DNA of 64,000 nt from Chondrosia reniformis (GCA_947172415.1 OX359200.1:1428501-1492500); one strand, 5' to 3'. Shown: positions 33,605-44,262, numbered from the stretch's first letter. The notes: generated by a model from the letters alone, not told the origin. A program made the numbers and translations.

Positions 33605-36600
33605 CATTAAATATTCAATATGTCACATTTTATAGGTATTACCCATATAACAACAATGGACAAAAAGTGGACATTACTGTTTGCTGTAGTGATACTCTGG
33701 TGGGTTGCAAACACTATTGTTAGCATTGTATCCAAGAAACTTATGATTGATGGAAGCCTTGTTACCAGTGGAGTCACCAATTGGATACCAGCTTTTGTGG
33801 ACCTGAGATGGATAGAACTGACAGCATTTCAGTTACTGTTTGGAGGGACAGTAGCCATGATATGGTTGAGGACAACTGGAAACAGAAACATATCTATTTC
33901 TCAGCATGCCAAGGCTAGTAAATATACAGTTGTGGCAGCCATCATTGCAAATTTAGTTGGTAACCTAGCAACCAATGCTGCTTATGCCACTATTAGCTCT
34001 AGCTCTACACAAGTAATCAAATCCTTTGAACCCATTTTTATCTTTACTCTTATGAGATGTTTCTACAAGGAGGAAGAAGAGAATTTGACCTATATTGCTT
34101 TGTCTTCTGTCACTCTAATGAGTCTAGGTGCGTCCATGTTTGTGGTAGGTGACAACTCATTCAATGTCTGGGGTGTAGGTGCAGCTGTTGTTTCCAATAT
34201 CGCTTTTGCTGTACGAAATATCTTATTGAAGAAGTTGTACACATTCAGAGAGAATTCTTTCCAAACTTATGCGATTATTTCATTCTATGGCGGTATATTC
34301 ATTTTACCTGTTGTTTTACTTATGTTGGGAAATAAAGTAGTATTTCTCAAAACACTACCTGGAGCAACTCTTAGGACTGAATATGCTGTTTCTTCGTTCT
34401 TCTACTTTGTGTATAACCTTGCTTCTATATCTGTGTTACAAAGTGTTGGTCCTCTAAGCCATTCACTTTTCAATCTTACAGAAAGAGTGATTGTAATCCT
34501 GGCTAACATCATTTTCTTTTCTATTCCATTTTCATTGATTGTGGTTTTAGGATTTCTAGTGTTTCTCTTGGGTCTTGTAATGTATCACCTGAAATCATTA
34601 AAGCCACATGTGTTCAAATTATTTAACATCAAATGTAATTCCTTAAAATGTATAGTGTGTATATACATTTCCTTTTTGCTTGTCTTAAGTGTTCTATTAG
34701 TGTATCACAATAGCAGTTCAATAGAAAATGTAGACTATGAGGATAAAACCATAAATTTTGGAAAGCTGCAAAAAATTGCCACAGCATGGATGTATTCCAA
34801 AGAGTTGCCAAAAGAGGTTGTCTCAAATATCAATAGCATGCACTTTCTTAATCCAAACACTTTCCTTTGTGTGTATTGCGGTACCTCTCAGTGCATCAAA
34901 GCAATCACAGATCTGAAAAATCATCTAATTGATTCTGAGTTTCTTGTGATTCCTAAAATTCTAAAGGATACACCCTTGGAATCATGGTTTAGTCATCATC
35001 CTATTAACAAAGTTTTGGTAGGTCCTGAATTTGAAAATCATCTCCAAGAAGCAGTTCAACTTGCTCTCCAGTGGCACCATGGCGGATTGTACTTTAATCC
35101 CACACTCAGTGTTAAGAACTTTATAATGCCCTCTCTACCACACAATGCTTGGATATCTTCAAGAACCAGCAACTTGACCAAACAAACTTTCAAATTTGAA
35201 ATATCAAACTTTCCATCACACCATCCCTTTGTGGCTCAGCTGATGGAAAATTATGTTAAAGATTATCCAAAGTTTGGAGATATCAGCCATTCCACTTGGC
35301 CTCTTGCATTTGACTTTCAGAGGACCATAAGGGATACCTTTGCAAAATTCTGTTCATCGAACACTGATACATGTCCCACAATCATTACCCAACATGTATC
35401 AGAACTAAAGTTAACAAAAGTCAGCCATCATTTTGCTACACTAACCTATGATCAACGTGTTGCAAAATATAAAGGAGCTAACTTAGGAGATGAAATTCAA
35501 GGATTTCCTGGACTACAATTTCTTCCTTTTGTGGAGACATTTCTTGAAAGAGATAATCTTGACCAGGCAAAAGGAACGAAGGATGTAACTGTCTTCTTTA
35601 ATGCATGGTGGGGTGATAGTAAGACTAGCTGGCCTCCTCCAAGCAATATTGATCCTCTTCTTCTGTCCATTCACCTAGACAGTGATATTATACCTATCAT
35701 CAAAAAGAACCTTGAATATTTTAGGAATAAAGCACCCATTGGAAGTAAGGACATAGAAACACTCCATAATCTCAAACATTTGTTGGGACCAGATGCTGCC
35801 TATTTTTCTGGCTGCTTGACTCTACTGCTGAAGAATCCCAACCAGATTAGTAGCAATCAGAGGAAAGATATTTATTTAGTCGATGTTAAAAGTGATTATG
35901 AAAGCCTTTTACCAGTTCAAATTAAAGAAAAAGCAATTAAAATTGAGCAATACATAACTGGTGATGAGAAAGATGATAACATGAAACGCTTTTCTGCGGC
36001 ATACAACTTAATAGAAAAGTATTCCCGTGCCTCCATAGTCATCACACAGAGAATACATGCAGCATTACCATGTGTGGCCATGGGAACACCAGTGATCTTT
36101 ATAAATTCCCCATATTTACCAGGTGGAGGAGGAAGCGACACAAAGCCTAGTCCACGTACAACAGGACTTTTATCTCTTTTTCATACACTGGACATGTACA
36201 CAATGTCAGTAGAAGATGCCAAGGAGTGGCTGAGCACTTTTAACTGGCAGGATCCCCCTCCTAATCCGGATGTTGGTAAGCTGATGAGAATCAGAGCTAC
36301 AGCTTGGGATGTGATCCGTCAAAGAAGCTACTTCTATGACGCCTCACAAAAGTTTGGTCTTATTCCTTTCTCACCCCCTCCTGTAGCTGAAACGAAAGAG
36401 CTTTTGTTTCATCTGGTTTTTACCACTACAAGCAAAAGTAATGTATCAGTATTTGGGAGCACCAAGAGTGTCAGTGGGGCTTTTAATTGGAGACACTTGC
36501 GAACTCTTGAATCAATCTTCTATCGTCATCCCTTTGCTAAAGTAATAATTCACAGCAGCACTTTGCTACAAAGGCAATTTAATGTGTTGACTGAAGTGGG

Positions 36601-37335
36601 ATACAATGTTGAGGTAGTAACCTACACTCTAGAAGACTTGGTGAAAGACACACCAGCGGCATCATTTGTAGGTGATAAGTTGAAGAACGCTACAGGAGGA
36701 AAATTTTGGTACGCACATGAATCAGATTTGATTCGTTTATTAGTACTGTACAAGTGGGGAGGTGTCTACATTGATACTGATGTCATTCTTGTGCGTTCAT
36801 TTGACAATTTGAAGTTGAATAAACTCGTTTGGCAAGATTTGTATGGCACCAGGCTGAATAATGGTGTGATGATGTTTGAAAAAGGTCACACTTTTCTAAG
36901 AGATTGTTTAAAGGAATTTGCTGAAACTTATCGAGGTGATGAGTGGGATTATAATGGTCCAGGGCTATTAACAAGAATACTGGATAAGTGGAAGGATGCA
37001 AATGGTTTATACCAACAAAATGGCTCAGATGTTCAAGTTTTGGGTAAAAAAGCTTTTTATATGTTTTCTTGGGATGTGGTTGAAGAGCAATGTTTTCAAA
37101 ACACTTCTGAAAGTTCCTTTGCCCATTTTATGAAGACTATGAAAAAGAAAGCTTATGGTGTTCATCTTGCCTCAAAGATGACAGGCCTTGAAGGGGTGGA
37201 TTCAAAATTAAAAGAGAAGACCTTTTGCAAATATATTTTGAATAAATTCTGTGTACTCTGTAGTAGAATTTACTAAGAATATATAGTTAAACATGTAGTA
37301 TTAATGTCATTTTTGGATTCGGCCCTTAATATTAG
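33605..37335 (+). repeat. Large inverted duplication, left arm (~3.7 kb)
   Basis: Covers the fusion gene plus about 50 bp upstream (TGTCACATTTTATAG versus TGACACATTTTACAC in the partner) and about 65 bp downstream (GTCATTTTTGGATTCGGC versus ATCATTTTTGTATTCGGC). The partner arm at 47683-51435 is inverted. Confidence 0.9.
33656..37276 (+). CDS. Fusion: TPT/SLC35E-type transporter + GT32-like + pyruvyl transferase + GT32, copy 1, 1206 aa
   Basis: Single exon. The start MDKKW at 33656 is chosen because only this Met is shared with copy 2 (the frame is open from 33620). Residues 1-315 form a ten-helix triose-phosphate-translocator-family transporter, with TQVIKSFEP, SNIAFAVRNILLKK and GPLSHS. The usual Lys-Arg of the last helices is Glu276-Arg277. 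Residues 331-350 are an extra membrane helix that should carry the rest into the Golgi lumen. Residues 400-570 resemble GT32, but NPT (481-483) replaces the DxD. Residues 590-905 are a polysaccharide pyruvyl transferase domain (ANLGDEIQ 608-615; R799-I-H801 resembling the RLH of the PEP pocket in yeast Pvg1). Residues 915-1206 are an A4GALT/GT32-type glycosyltransferase with HESDLIRLLVLYKWGGVYID and DTD at 1040-1042. The domain calls are secure; the PEP/pyruvyl coupling is inferred. Confidence 0.9.
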   Translation: MDKKWTLLFAVVILWWVANTIVSIVSKKLMIDGSLVTSGVTNWIPAFVDLRWIELTAFQLLFGGTVAMIWLRTTGNRNISISQHAKASKYTVVAAIIANLVGNLATNAAYATISSSSTQVIKSFEPIFIFTLMRCFYKEEEENLTYIALSSVTLMSLGASMFVVGDNSFNVWGVGAAVVSNIAFAVRNILLKKLYTFRENSFQTYAIISFYGGIFILPVVLLMLGNKVVFLKTLPGATLRTEYAVSSFFYFVYNLASISVLQSVGPLSHSLFNLTERVIVILANIIFFSIPFSLIVVLGFLVFLLGLVMYHLKSLKPHVFKLFNIKCNSLKCIVCIYISFLLVLSVLLVYHNSSSIENVDYEDKTINFGKLQKIATAWMYSKELPKEVVSNINSMHFLNPNTFLCVYCGTSQCIKAITDLKNHLIDSEFLVIPKILKDTPLESWFSHHPINKVLVGPEFENHLQEAVQLALQWHHGGLYFNPTLSVKNFIMPSLPHNAWISSRTSNLTKQTFKFEISNFPSHHPFVAQLMENYVKDYPKFGDISHSTWPLAFDFQRTIRDTFAKFCSSNTDTCPTIITQHVSELKLTKVSHHFATLTYDQRVAKYKGANLGDEIQGFPGLQFLPFVETFLERDNLDQAKGTKDVTVFFNAWWGDSKTSWPPPSNIDPLLLSIHLDSDIIPIIKKNLEYFRNKAPIGSKDIETLHNLKHLLGPDAAYFSGCLTLLLKNPNQISSNQRKDIYLVDVKSDYESLLPVQIKEKAIKIEQYITGDEKDDNMKRFSAAYNLIEKYSRASIVITQRIHAALPCVAMGTPVIFINSPYLPGGGGSDTKPSPRTTGLLSLFHTLDMYTMSVEDAKEWLSTFNWQDPPPNPDVGKLMRIRATAWDVIRQRSYFYDASQKFGLIPFSPPPVAETKELLFHLVFTTTSKSNVSVFGSTKSVSGAFNWRHLRTLESIFYRHPFAKVIIHSSTLLQRQFNVLTEVGYNVEVVTYTLEDLVKDTPAASFVGDKLKNATGGKFWYAHESDLIRLLVLYKWGGVYIDTDVILVRSFDNLKLNKLVWQDLYGTRLNNGVMMFEKGHTFLRDCLKEFAETYRGDEWDYNGPGLLTRILDKWKDANGLYQQNGSDVQVLGKKAFYMFSWDVVEEQCFQNTSESSFAHFMKTMKKKAYGVHLASKMTGLEGVDSKLKEKTFCKYILNKFCVLCSRIY

Positions 37336-37605
37336 AACATCTAGAAAAAGCATATAAGAAAGACTTTTTGCAAACATATATGTATATATTCCGCAAACGA
37401 GTTTTATAATACTATCTATTGCATGTATGAAGAATAAGGAGTGCTTGTTGCGATTGTTATGAGAATAAAGTCGTCTTATTGAGCGTCAGCAACATGAATT
37501 TATATACTAATTCTGGATGTTTCAATCTGATCTGTAGATTATATACTCCTATCTTGTCTTTCTCTGTGGGCCCGGTGGTGTCTTCATTAGTTTCGAGTGT
37601 AGTGC

Positions 37606-37916
37606 GGTGGTGGACAGGATCCCTTGTCAATGTGGAGCAGTATACATAGGAGAAACCGGCCAGTCACTCAACCAGAGAATGCATGAGTGAACATAAGAGA
37701 GCAGTTTCAAGAATGGATCAAAACAACTCATTAGCAGCACATGTATAATCACACAACATAGACTGGGATGGGGCCACAGTGCTACAATGTGAACAAAACA
37801 GAACAAGAAGGAAGATCAAAGAGACCATACACATCAGAACCACATCATGCATGAACATGGATCAGGGGATGCACTTAAGCTTGGATGCCATTTGTGACAA
37901 CATTGTAGCCAACTAA
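37606..37916 (+). mobile_element. Penelope-like GIY-YIG endonuclease fragment
   Basis: The translation contains PCQCGAVYIGETGQSLNQRM and EHKRAV, the hallmark of the GIY-YIG endonuclease found downstream of reverse transcriptase in Penelope-like retroelements. Only this C-terminal piece is present and it is broken. No reverse transcriptase is seen nearby. Confidence 0.75.
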
Positions 37917-37974
37917 CTCATTGACACTCTATTCAGTCTATTAGTTACCCATTCGTTATCTAAATCATGTGAAA

Positions 37975-38215
37975 CTAATGTGTGATGAGAGATAGGGCAA
38001 TCTCTGAATGTCATTGGAAATGTTTCATACATGTCTGTGAATGCCGACACCAATTGCAAGCCTAAGCTTCATATATATTTTTCCCATTTGATAGAGTCAA
38101 AGCGCTAAATGTATATACATTAGAATCCTGGTATACAAACTTAATGTATAGATATGGTGAGAGATAGGGCATAGATCTAATTTTCTAAAACTCATTGGAA
38201 ATGTTTCATGCATGT
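37975..38215. repeat. Dispersed partial units of the ~170-bp repeat
   Basis: Two partial units sharing GAGAGATAGGGCA, GGAAATGTTTCATACATGTC and the AAAGCGCTAAATGTA box with the array at 30.3-32.2 kb. They lie just upstream of MTG2. Confidence 0.75.
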
Positions 38216-38375
38216 CTATGGAAGCATATAGAAAACATGTATGGCTATAAAAGGTTTGGGGCTATACAGAGCAAGCGACATACAAACATGGCTGTCGACC
38301 CCGAGGTCTTCATCAGCGATATCAAAGAGTGCAAAAATAAAGGGTAGTATCGTTGCCAAAACGGTTGTGGTTGGG

Positions 38376-41300
38376 ATGATGCCGCAGCTATGGAGGAGGT
38401 GTCTTTCCAATGTTAAGAATAAATCATTTCTAGGTAAGAAAAAGGTTAGTGAGAGAGAATGATTTTTACATTTCAGTGATTATATGTTAGTAATGGTATA
38501 CAGGACCGCAAATTTGTTGATTGGAAGAAGGTGCTAGTTAGAGGCGGAAATGGAGGATGCGGTTGCATGAGCTTTAGAAGGTCTAGTTACTAACTTTTCG
38601 CGTACCATTTGTACTAGTTCTTTCGTTTTATATAGGCGGCCAATCTTTCTTCAATTACTGTGGATATTGAAATAGTACATGTTCTTACAAAATAACTGGT
38701 TGGGAGGGAGTGTTTTGAGTGTCGAGCACCCTTTTTCGGTTTGAGTTTTTGTTAGCCACATTTCAAACTTTTAGTAAATTACTAGCCAAATCGCCTCATA
38801 CCCAAGTCCCCTATATAACCCTCCCCCCTCCCCCCTTACAGATTATTAGATTCGCCCCTGTTGCATGTAGTTGTGATTCATATGTTGTAATAGTTTTTGA
38901 TGGTATCTTCAAGTAATACTACATACAGGAGCGTATTGGTCATATAGGGAAGCCAATCTGAGATTTGGTGGTCCGGATGGTGGCAATGGAGGTAATGGCG
39001 GAGCTGTTATTGTGACTGCAAGTAGCGCAGTAAAATCACTGACACACGTGCACCATCACTATTCAGGAGGACATGGAGGGTCTGGAGATGGAAGCAAACG
39101 ACAAGGACACACTGGTGAAACAGTAGTTATAAAAGTAATTTATAAATGAATGTTACCTGCTACAGAATATGGGTGGGTGGTTTAAGTCTTAGCTTCAATA
39201 ATCTCCATTCATTGGAGATACACTTTTGTGTCTGTGATTAATAGCCTCCAGTTAAACCTAGCTCTACAGGGCATCTGACTATTGAGGAAACTAGAAAATA
39301 TTCTCAGAATAAGCATTTTCCTGTCAATGTGGTTGACATGCATACAAGGCTAGGGAAACATACATACGTATTGCTGATGAAGACCTACGTATGAGTAAAA
39401 CCCTTTTATTCAAAGAATTCTTGTTCCTATTGCTCACTAACTTACTAACTAACTCATATAGACCAATATACAATTTTTCACTTATGGAAAGACTATATAA
39501 GTTTGGAATGAGGATATGGTTTTCTTATCTAAGTCTTCTTTTTCCTTTTTCTAAAATTGACCAGACAGCTGTTTCTGAGAATTCCACTCTTTTTCACTGA
39601 CCCTTATCCTTAGCTCCCTATGATAAATTTTAGGACATTTTTAGGTATAGAAATTTGTTGCCAATTACGTTCTAGATGACATCACAGAAATGGAATTAAG
39701 CTCTAAGTGCTCTAATTTATAGATATTTACTGTAATTTGTAGTAAAAATCGTCAGAAAACTCATATTTACCACTGTGCTATAAGGCCTTTTCGGAGAATA
39801 CCACTCCTCATCAGTAGCACTGGGTAGCAATTCTTTAGAGTAACCAAGCTACCAATTCTTTATCTCTCGACAAAGGATTGGCTGAAACACATTTTAAAAA
39901 CGTCAAACCTATAACTCAGAAAACTCTATAACAAACATCAATATTATTATGTAGGCAAAATACCCAGTGCTACTGATGAGGAGTGGTATTCTTCGAAAAG
40001 GCCTTATAGCACAGTGGTAAACTTGAGTTTTCTGATGATTTTTACTACGAATTACTAAGCCCATAAGCCGGGGCCGCAACCCTTTCTTCAATGCCGCGAT
40101 GGCGAGACTAAGTGAGTCCAATGTAGGTATTAAAACGGTTAATAATTCCTTGTTCAGATATTTACCGTGCCATTTTCAATCCATATATACAGTGGACCTT
40201 ACCTTGCGAGATGTTTGCATACGCATGACACCTGCTGCAGTGAATCTGTCAAGCAGAACTTATTACCTGTTCTCAGGTTCCATTAGGCACTGAGGTCAAG
40301 GACACAATTACTGGAGAAGTGTTATCAGATCTCTATAGTGATGGTTCCCTAGTTACCGTGGCCGAAGGAGGAAAAGGTAGACAAACTTGTATTATTTAAG
40401 TCATTCAAACAAATGTTGTGTTGTGTGTCCAATCAATAGGTGGAAAGGGTAACACTTCATTTACCAGCTCAACTCACCAGCGACCCATGGAAACCACTCC
40501 TGGGGAGGAGGGTCGGGTAAGGACTTTAACACTTGAAATGAAGATTTTGGCTGATATAGGTTTGGTACGTAAGTATATTAAATTTCATGTGTTAAATGCA
40601 CATTTCCTGGTTAATAGGAATGTTGAAAATATACTAACATTGTTATGTTGCTAATTTATGTTAGTATGACATTTTTCTTAACTTTCATTTGTTTAACACA
40701 TTTAATATAAATACTACATTACTATCTGTCTCTAAATATATATCCAGCTGTCCTGGGTTCGATTCCTAGCAATTGCTTCTTTTGTGTTTTTCATGATGTT
40801 TGACTGATTATAATTACTTGTGGTTTGATTGATTATCACTTAGATTATTCATACCTTAAATTATGCATTTACTTTTGTTTAAAACAGAAAGCTTTTAAAA
40901 ATCCTGCTGTCTGATACCTAGGTGGGGTTTCCTAATGCTGGGAAGTCAACCCTTTTGAGGAGTCTCTCCAGGGCTACCCCAGCGGTGGCTGCATATCCAT
41001 TTACCACTCTAAATCCCCACATTGGAATGGTCATGTATGACGATGGAACACAAATAGCAGGTACATACACACGTATACGTACGTATATAGTACATGAGGC
41101 ACATATATACAGTACCTACATAATATGGTACTGTATATACATACGTATGTACTAACATAGGAACTGATCATTTATATATTATTTTCACTTCTACAGGAGT
41201 GTTTTTTTACAATATTATATCCTATCTATTGTTGTCCAATGCTCTTAATTGATGTGTGGTAGGACAGTTTGTTATACCAAATATGTGCGCACATCGCAAA

Positions 41301-42197
41301 GTTGCACTACTGTTTAATTTGAAGGTGCATGAGTAATCTTACATACTACGTCTATTCTCCTATAAGGAATTATGGATGCATACGCATTTAAATATAAACA
41401 CTTGACCTTCATGCATATGACCTATAGAATACTCTCGTTGGACTTAGTATTTTGTTTGTCATCTAATACATACGTACTGTATGGGCGGAAAATTTGGCAA
41501 GGATTTTAATTTGACAGTTTGGCGGTCTGGCTGATAACCACCAAATTTAAATCCATACATATTTTTGTTTGAGTTATGGCTGGCTACTATGATAACCAGA
41601 CCGAGCAGCTGTGTACGTGGCCACTGTAGACTGGATGACATTACAGATTTGAGTTGCAACACCATCAGATTTTAACTTCATCAATTGACCTACATTATAT
41701 AAATATACCCAGTTTAAAGCCAAACCAGCGAATTTAAATGCTGTCAAATTTTCCAGCTATACGATATAAAGGCCCTGTACTCTTAATAATGTTCATGCAC
41801 TGTGACTATTTTTCACTGCTACTGTATAGTGGCTGATATACCTGGTCTGATCTCGGGAGCACATCGTAATGTTGGACTGGGTCACGCCTTCCTGAGACAC
41901 ATTGAGAGGTGTACAGGCCTTCTCTATATAGTGGATCTGGAGAAGAGCGAGACGGCTGCACTTGACCAGATTAAGTGCTTGCGTCATGAGCTGAATATGT
42001 ACAAGACAGAGCTTGGGAACAAACCAGCTGGTGTGGTAGCCAACAAGATTGATGTCAGCAATACTGATGTGATTGTGCAACAGTTGGCCAAGGAGATATC
42101 TCTTCCCATCATTCCTGTTTCCGGATTATGCAAGTGGAACATTACACCACTGAAACAATTTATTTATAACCTCTGCAGAATACACAAACAATCATAA
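38376..42197 (+). CDS. MTG2: MTG2/GTPBP5, mitochondrial Obg GTPase, 7 exons, 354 aa
   Basis: Exons 38376-38444, 38504-38580, 38948-39134, 40277-40376, 40440-40564, 40922-41060, 41830-42197; all GT-AG, phases consistent (1065 nt). A short basic N-terminus ([16 protein letters not shown]) looks like a presequence. An Obg fold follows (about 24-180), with Gly-rich [22 protein letters not shown] and [11 protein letters not shown], then a G domain with G1 GFPNAGKST, switch [10 protein letters not shown]4 NKID and the SG-L G5 region. KFVDWKKV and HIERC are typical of MTG2 rather than GTPBP10. Family role: GTPase for late assembly of the mitochondrial large ribosomal subunit. Exon 1 is the least certain: its donor is GTTAGT, and a frame stays open upstream through a family B repeat, but MM at 38376 is the sensible start. 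Intron 3 holds two ribozymes. Confidence 0.92.
39775..39820 (-). ncRNA. Hammerhead ribozyme, minimal type I (family C)
   Basis: On the minus strand: stem I GTGCTA with TAGCAC, core CTGATGA (39808-39814), stem II GGAG with CTCC, GAA, stem III palindrome AAGGCCTT, and cleavage predicted after the following A (a UA site). All pairs are Watson-Crick. Confidence 0.85.
39967..40012 (+). ncRNA. Hammerhead ribozyme, minimal type I (family C)
   Basis: Stem I GTGCTA (39967-39972) with TAGCAC (40007-40012), core CTGATGA (39973-39979), stem II GGAG with CTTC (one G-U), GAA, stem III AAGGCCTT, cleavage after A40006. Inverted partner of 39775-39820. Confidence 0.83.
40741..40880 (+). mobile_element. tRNA-derived SINE, copy 2 (5' truncated)
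   Basis: B box GGTTCGATTCC, then AGCAATTGCTTCTTTTGTGT and ATTACTTGTGGTTTGATTGA, matching the copy at 20976-21130. The A box is absent. It lies in MTG2 intron 5. Confidence 0.65.
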
Positions 42198-43004
42198 CAA
42201 CTTGTGTCTTGCATGTTTTGTTAATTTGTAAATATAATCATCAGAATAGTAACATAAATTACAGAAAGATTGTCAATAATGTTACTACTTCCATGGATAA
42301 GGAAACTGATCTAATATTTTGTTATGTATGAGATGGAAACATGTGCAGTGTATAAATACATAATTGTAAGATATCGTGAGTATAGGGAAACATAAATATA
42401 TATGTACATATATTCCAATTATTATTTTAGTGATGTAATAATGAGATACATACAGTATATACAATTGTATATAATAATATATCCCAGTATCACATGTACA
42501 GATATTCAATTTATTTGAAAAGTTATGATTATATGCAGTTCTAGTATAGGGATGGTATAGTGGCTAAAGTATATACGTACAGTACATGGGAAAACAAGAC
42601 AGTGTGAGCATGTGATAAGGCTATAGCTAATATAACCATTTAGAAGTGACACACTCTGGAACTTAAGTGACTTAATCCTACACATCACTTCTAGATATGC
42701 ATATGCTTATAGGTGGTACACTGATCTTCATAGGTGAAGTACGTACATATAAGGACAGTGTGCTTAAATATGTTACTATATATAGTCACCTTAATTTCAA
42801 TAAGTCATTCCAGTGGTCAGAGTAAATATTCATAAGCACCACACATTCCTATGACTGGCAGGGGTTCTCCCATGCATGGTATCTGCCTCTTTTTAGAAGA
42901 AACACAGATTGGACTTCTAGTTATACCGTACATGGTTAGTGAATACTGCCAATTTTTTGCTTAAATTCATGTTTCAGGGAAAGCTCTATTTTTTCATGGA
43001 ATGG

Positions 43005-43395
43005 TATACTTGTTTTCAGGAAAGGCCTACTTATTTTCAGGGAATGGTTTACTTGTTTTCAGGGAATGGTTTACTTGTTTTCAGGGAATGGTTTACTTGT
43101 TTTCAGGAAAGGCCTACTTATTTTCAGGGAATGGTTTACTTGTTTTCAGGGAATGGTTTACTGTTTTCAGGGAATGGTTTACTTGTTTTCAGGAAAGGCC
43201 TACTTATTTTCAGGGAATGGTTTACTTGTTTTCAGGGAAAGCCTCCTTATTTTCAGGGAATGGTTTAATTACTTGTTTTCAGGGAAACCCTCCTTATTTT
43301 CAGGGAATGGTTTACTTGTTTTCAGGGAAAGGCCTCCTTATTTTCAGGGAATGGTTTAATTACTTGTTTTCAGGGAAAGCCTACTTATTCTGAGG
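43005..43395. repeat. 22-bp minisatellite with two alternating unit types
   Basis: Units built on TTTTCAGGGAATGGTTTACT alternate irregularly with units built on TTTTCAGGAAAGGCCTACTT, about 17 in all. Long plus-strand frames here are repeat translation only. Intergenic, between MTG2 and the Death-domain protease. Confidence 0.9.
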
Positions 43396-44262
43396 CATGA
43401 TTGGGCATATTATACTAATTGCAATAAATGGCTGGGAGTGGGAGACCAAAGATTGATATTGACATTGATCAACTTAGCTCTAAATTTAACTTGGGATAGA
43501 ACTTCTTCCCTGCTTGGAGTGCCAGTTAGCTGAAGAGATGAGCAGAGGAGAATGGCTTCGACAACTATAATTTCTGACTCAGATCTCACTCAAATTGTCC
43601 AATATTACAGGAGTCACTCCTTGCATGTAACTGGACACTTAAAAGTTCCTCTGTACGTATTGTGCTAGAGGATAAAATGAATACATTTGACCATAGGAGG
43701 TTGCAAATACTATATGTAACATCTTTTAGGAATGGTTACATGGTCATTATACAGGTCTATATAACATGAACGTAGGATTTCTAGCCAAACTTAAAAGAGA
43801 TACTTTTTAAAACCTCTTTAATACCCGCCGATGACCATTATATTGGCTCGAAATTCTTTAGACCCTTAATTACCAGCTTGATATTAGGTACCTTCATAGT
43901 TTGCTAAACTCAATACAATATCTCATCGATACCCCAGAAACACCTTTTCCTCTCATGTCCCTATAGGCCTAGTATCTTTTGAAAGGTTGATATTTCGAAC
44001 TTGAGCATCTAGAGACGATTGTCAATTAAAGGATAATAACCAACTGCGTCTTTAGATGCTCAAAATGTTTTAAAGATAAACTTTTCAAAAGATAAGTTTG
44101 ACACAATTAGAAAAACCTATAGCTATTCCATTATGGATGTAGTATGTTGGAAAATGGTATAGATTACTCATGCATGTGAAAGTACTTAAACTGTTGAATT
44201 TTTATGCACAGGTGTAATACTAACTTTGGCTTCGTTTCTAAGAACTGGAAGTGTTGGAAAAG
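43396..44262. other. Intergenic, no gene seen; family B fragment
   Basis: Contains a family B hairpin fragment (about 43975-44125: GAGCATCTAGAGACG and GTCTTTAGATGCTC as inverted arms) and a diverged end of the TTAA-flanked element family near 43805-43860. Otherwise nothing recognisable up to the start of the next gene. Confidence 0.5.

Larger units (their letters stand above)
39731..40053. mobile_element. Inverted-repeat element with two hammerheads, in MTG2 intron 3
   Basis: Two ~95-bp arms, with GTAGTAAAAATCGTCAGAAA on the left and TTTCTGATGATTTTTACTAC on the right, are inverted copies about 130 bp apart. Each arm contains a complete hammerhead, on opposite strands (39775-39820 minus; 39967-40012 plus). 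Non-coding. Confidence 0.8.

Noticed and set aside
33620-33655. Upstream Met adding 12 residues to fusion copy 1
   Set aside because: The stretch is not preserved in copy 2, and a splice-acceptor-like TATAG precedes GTATTA in both; MDKKW is the shared start.
34629-37001. Minus-strand frames inside fusion copy 1 (and plus-strand ones inside copy 2)
   Set aside because: Antisense shadows of a conserved 3.6-kb coding frame; they recur in both copies only because the DNA is duplicated.
38241-38375. N-terminal extension of MTG2 exon 1
   Set aside because: The frame is open, but the DNA is a reversed family B repeat; the presequence-like MMPQLWRR start is more plausible.
42939-43393. Three long plus-strand frames rich in FSGNGLLVF
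   Set aside because: Translation of the 22-bp minisatellite in different frames; no non-repetitive coding content.
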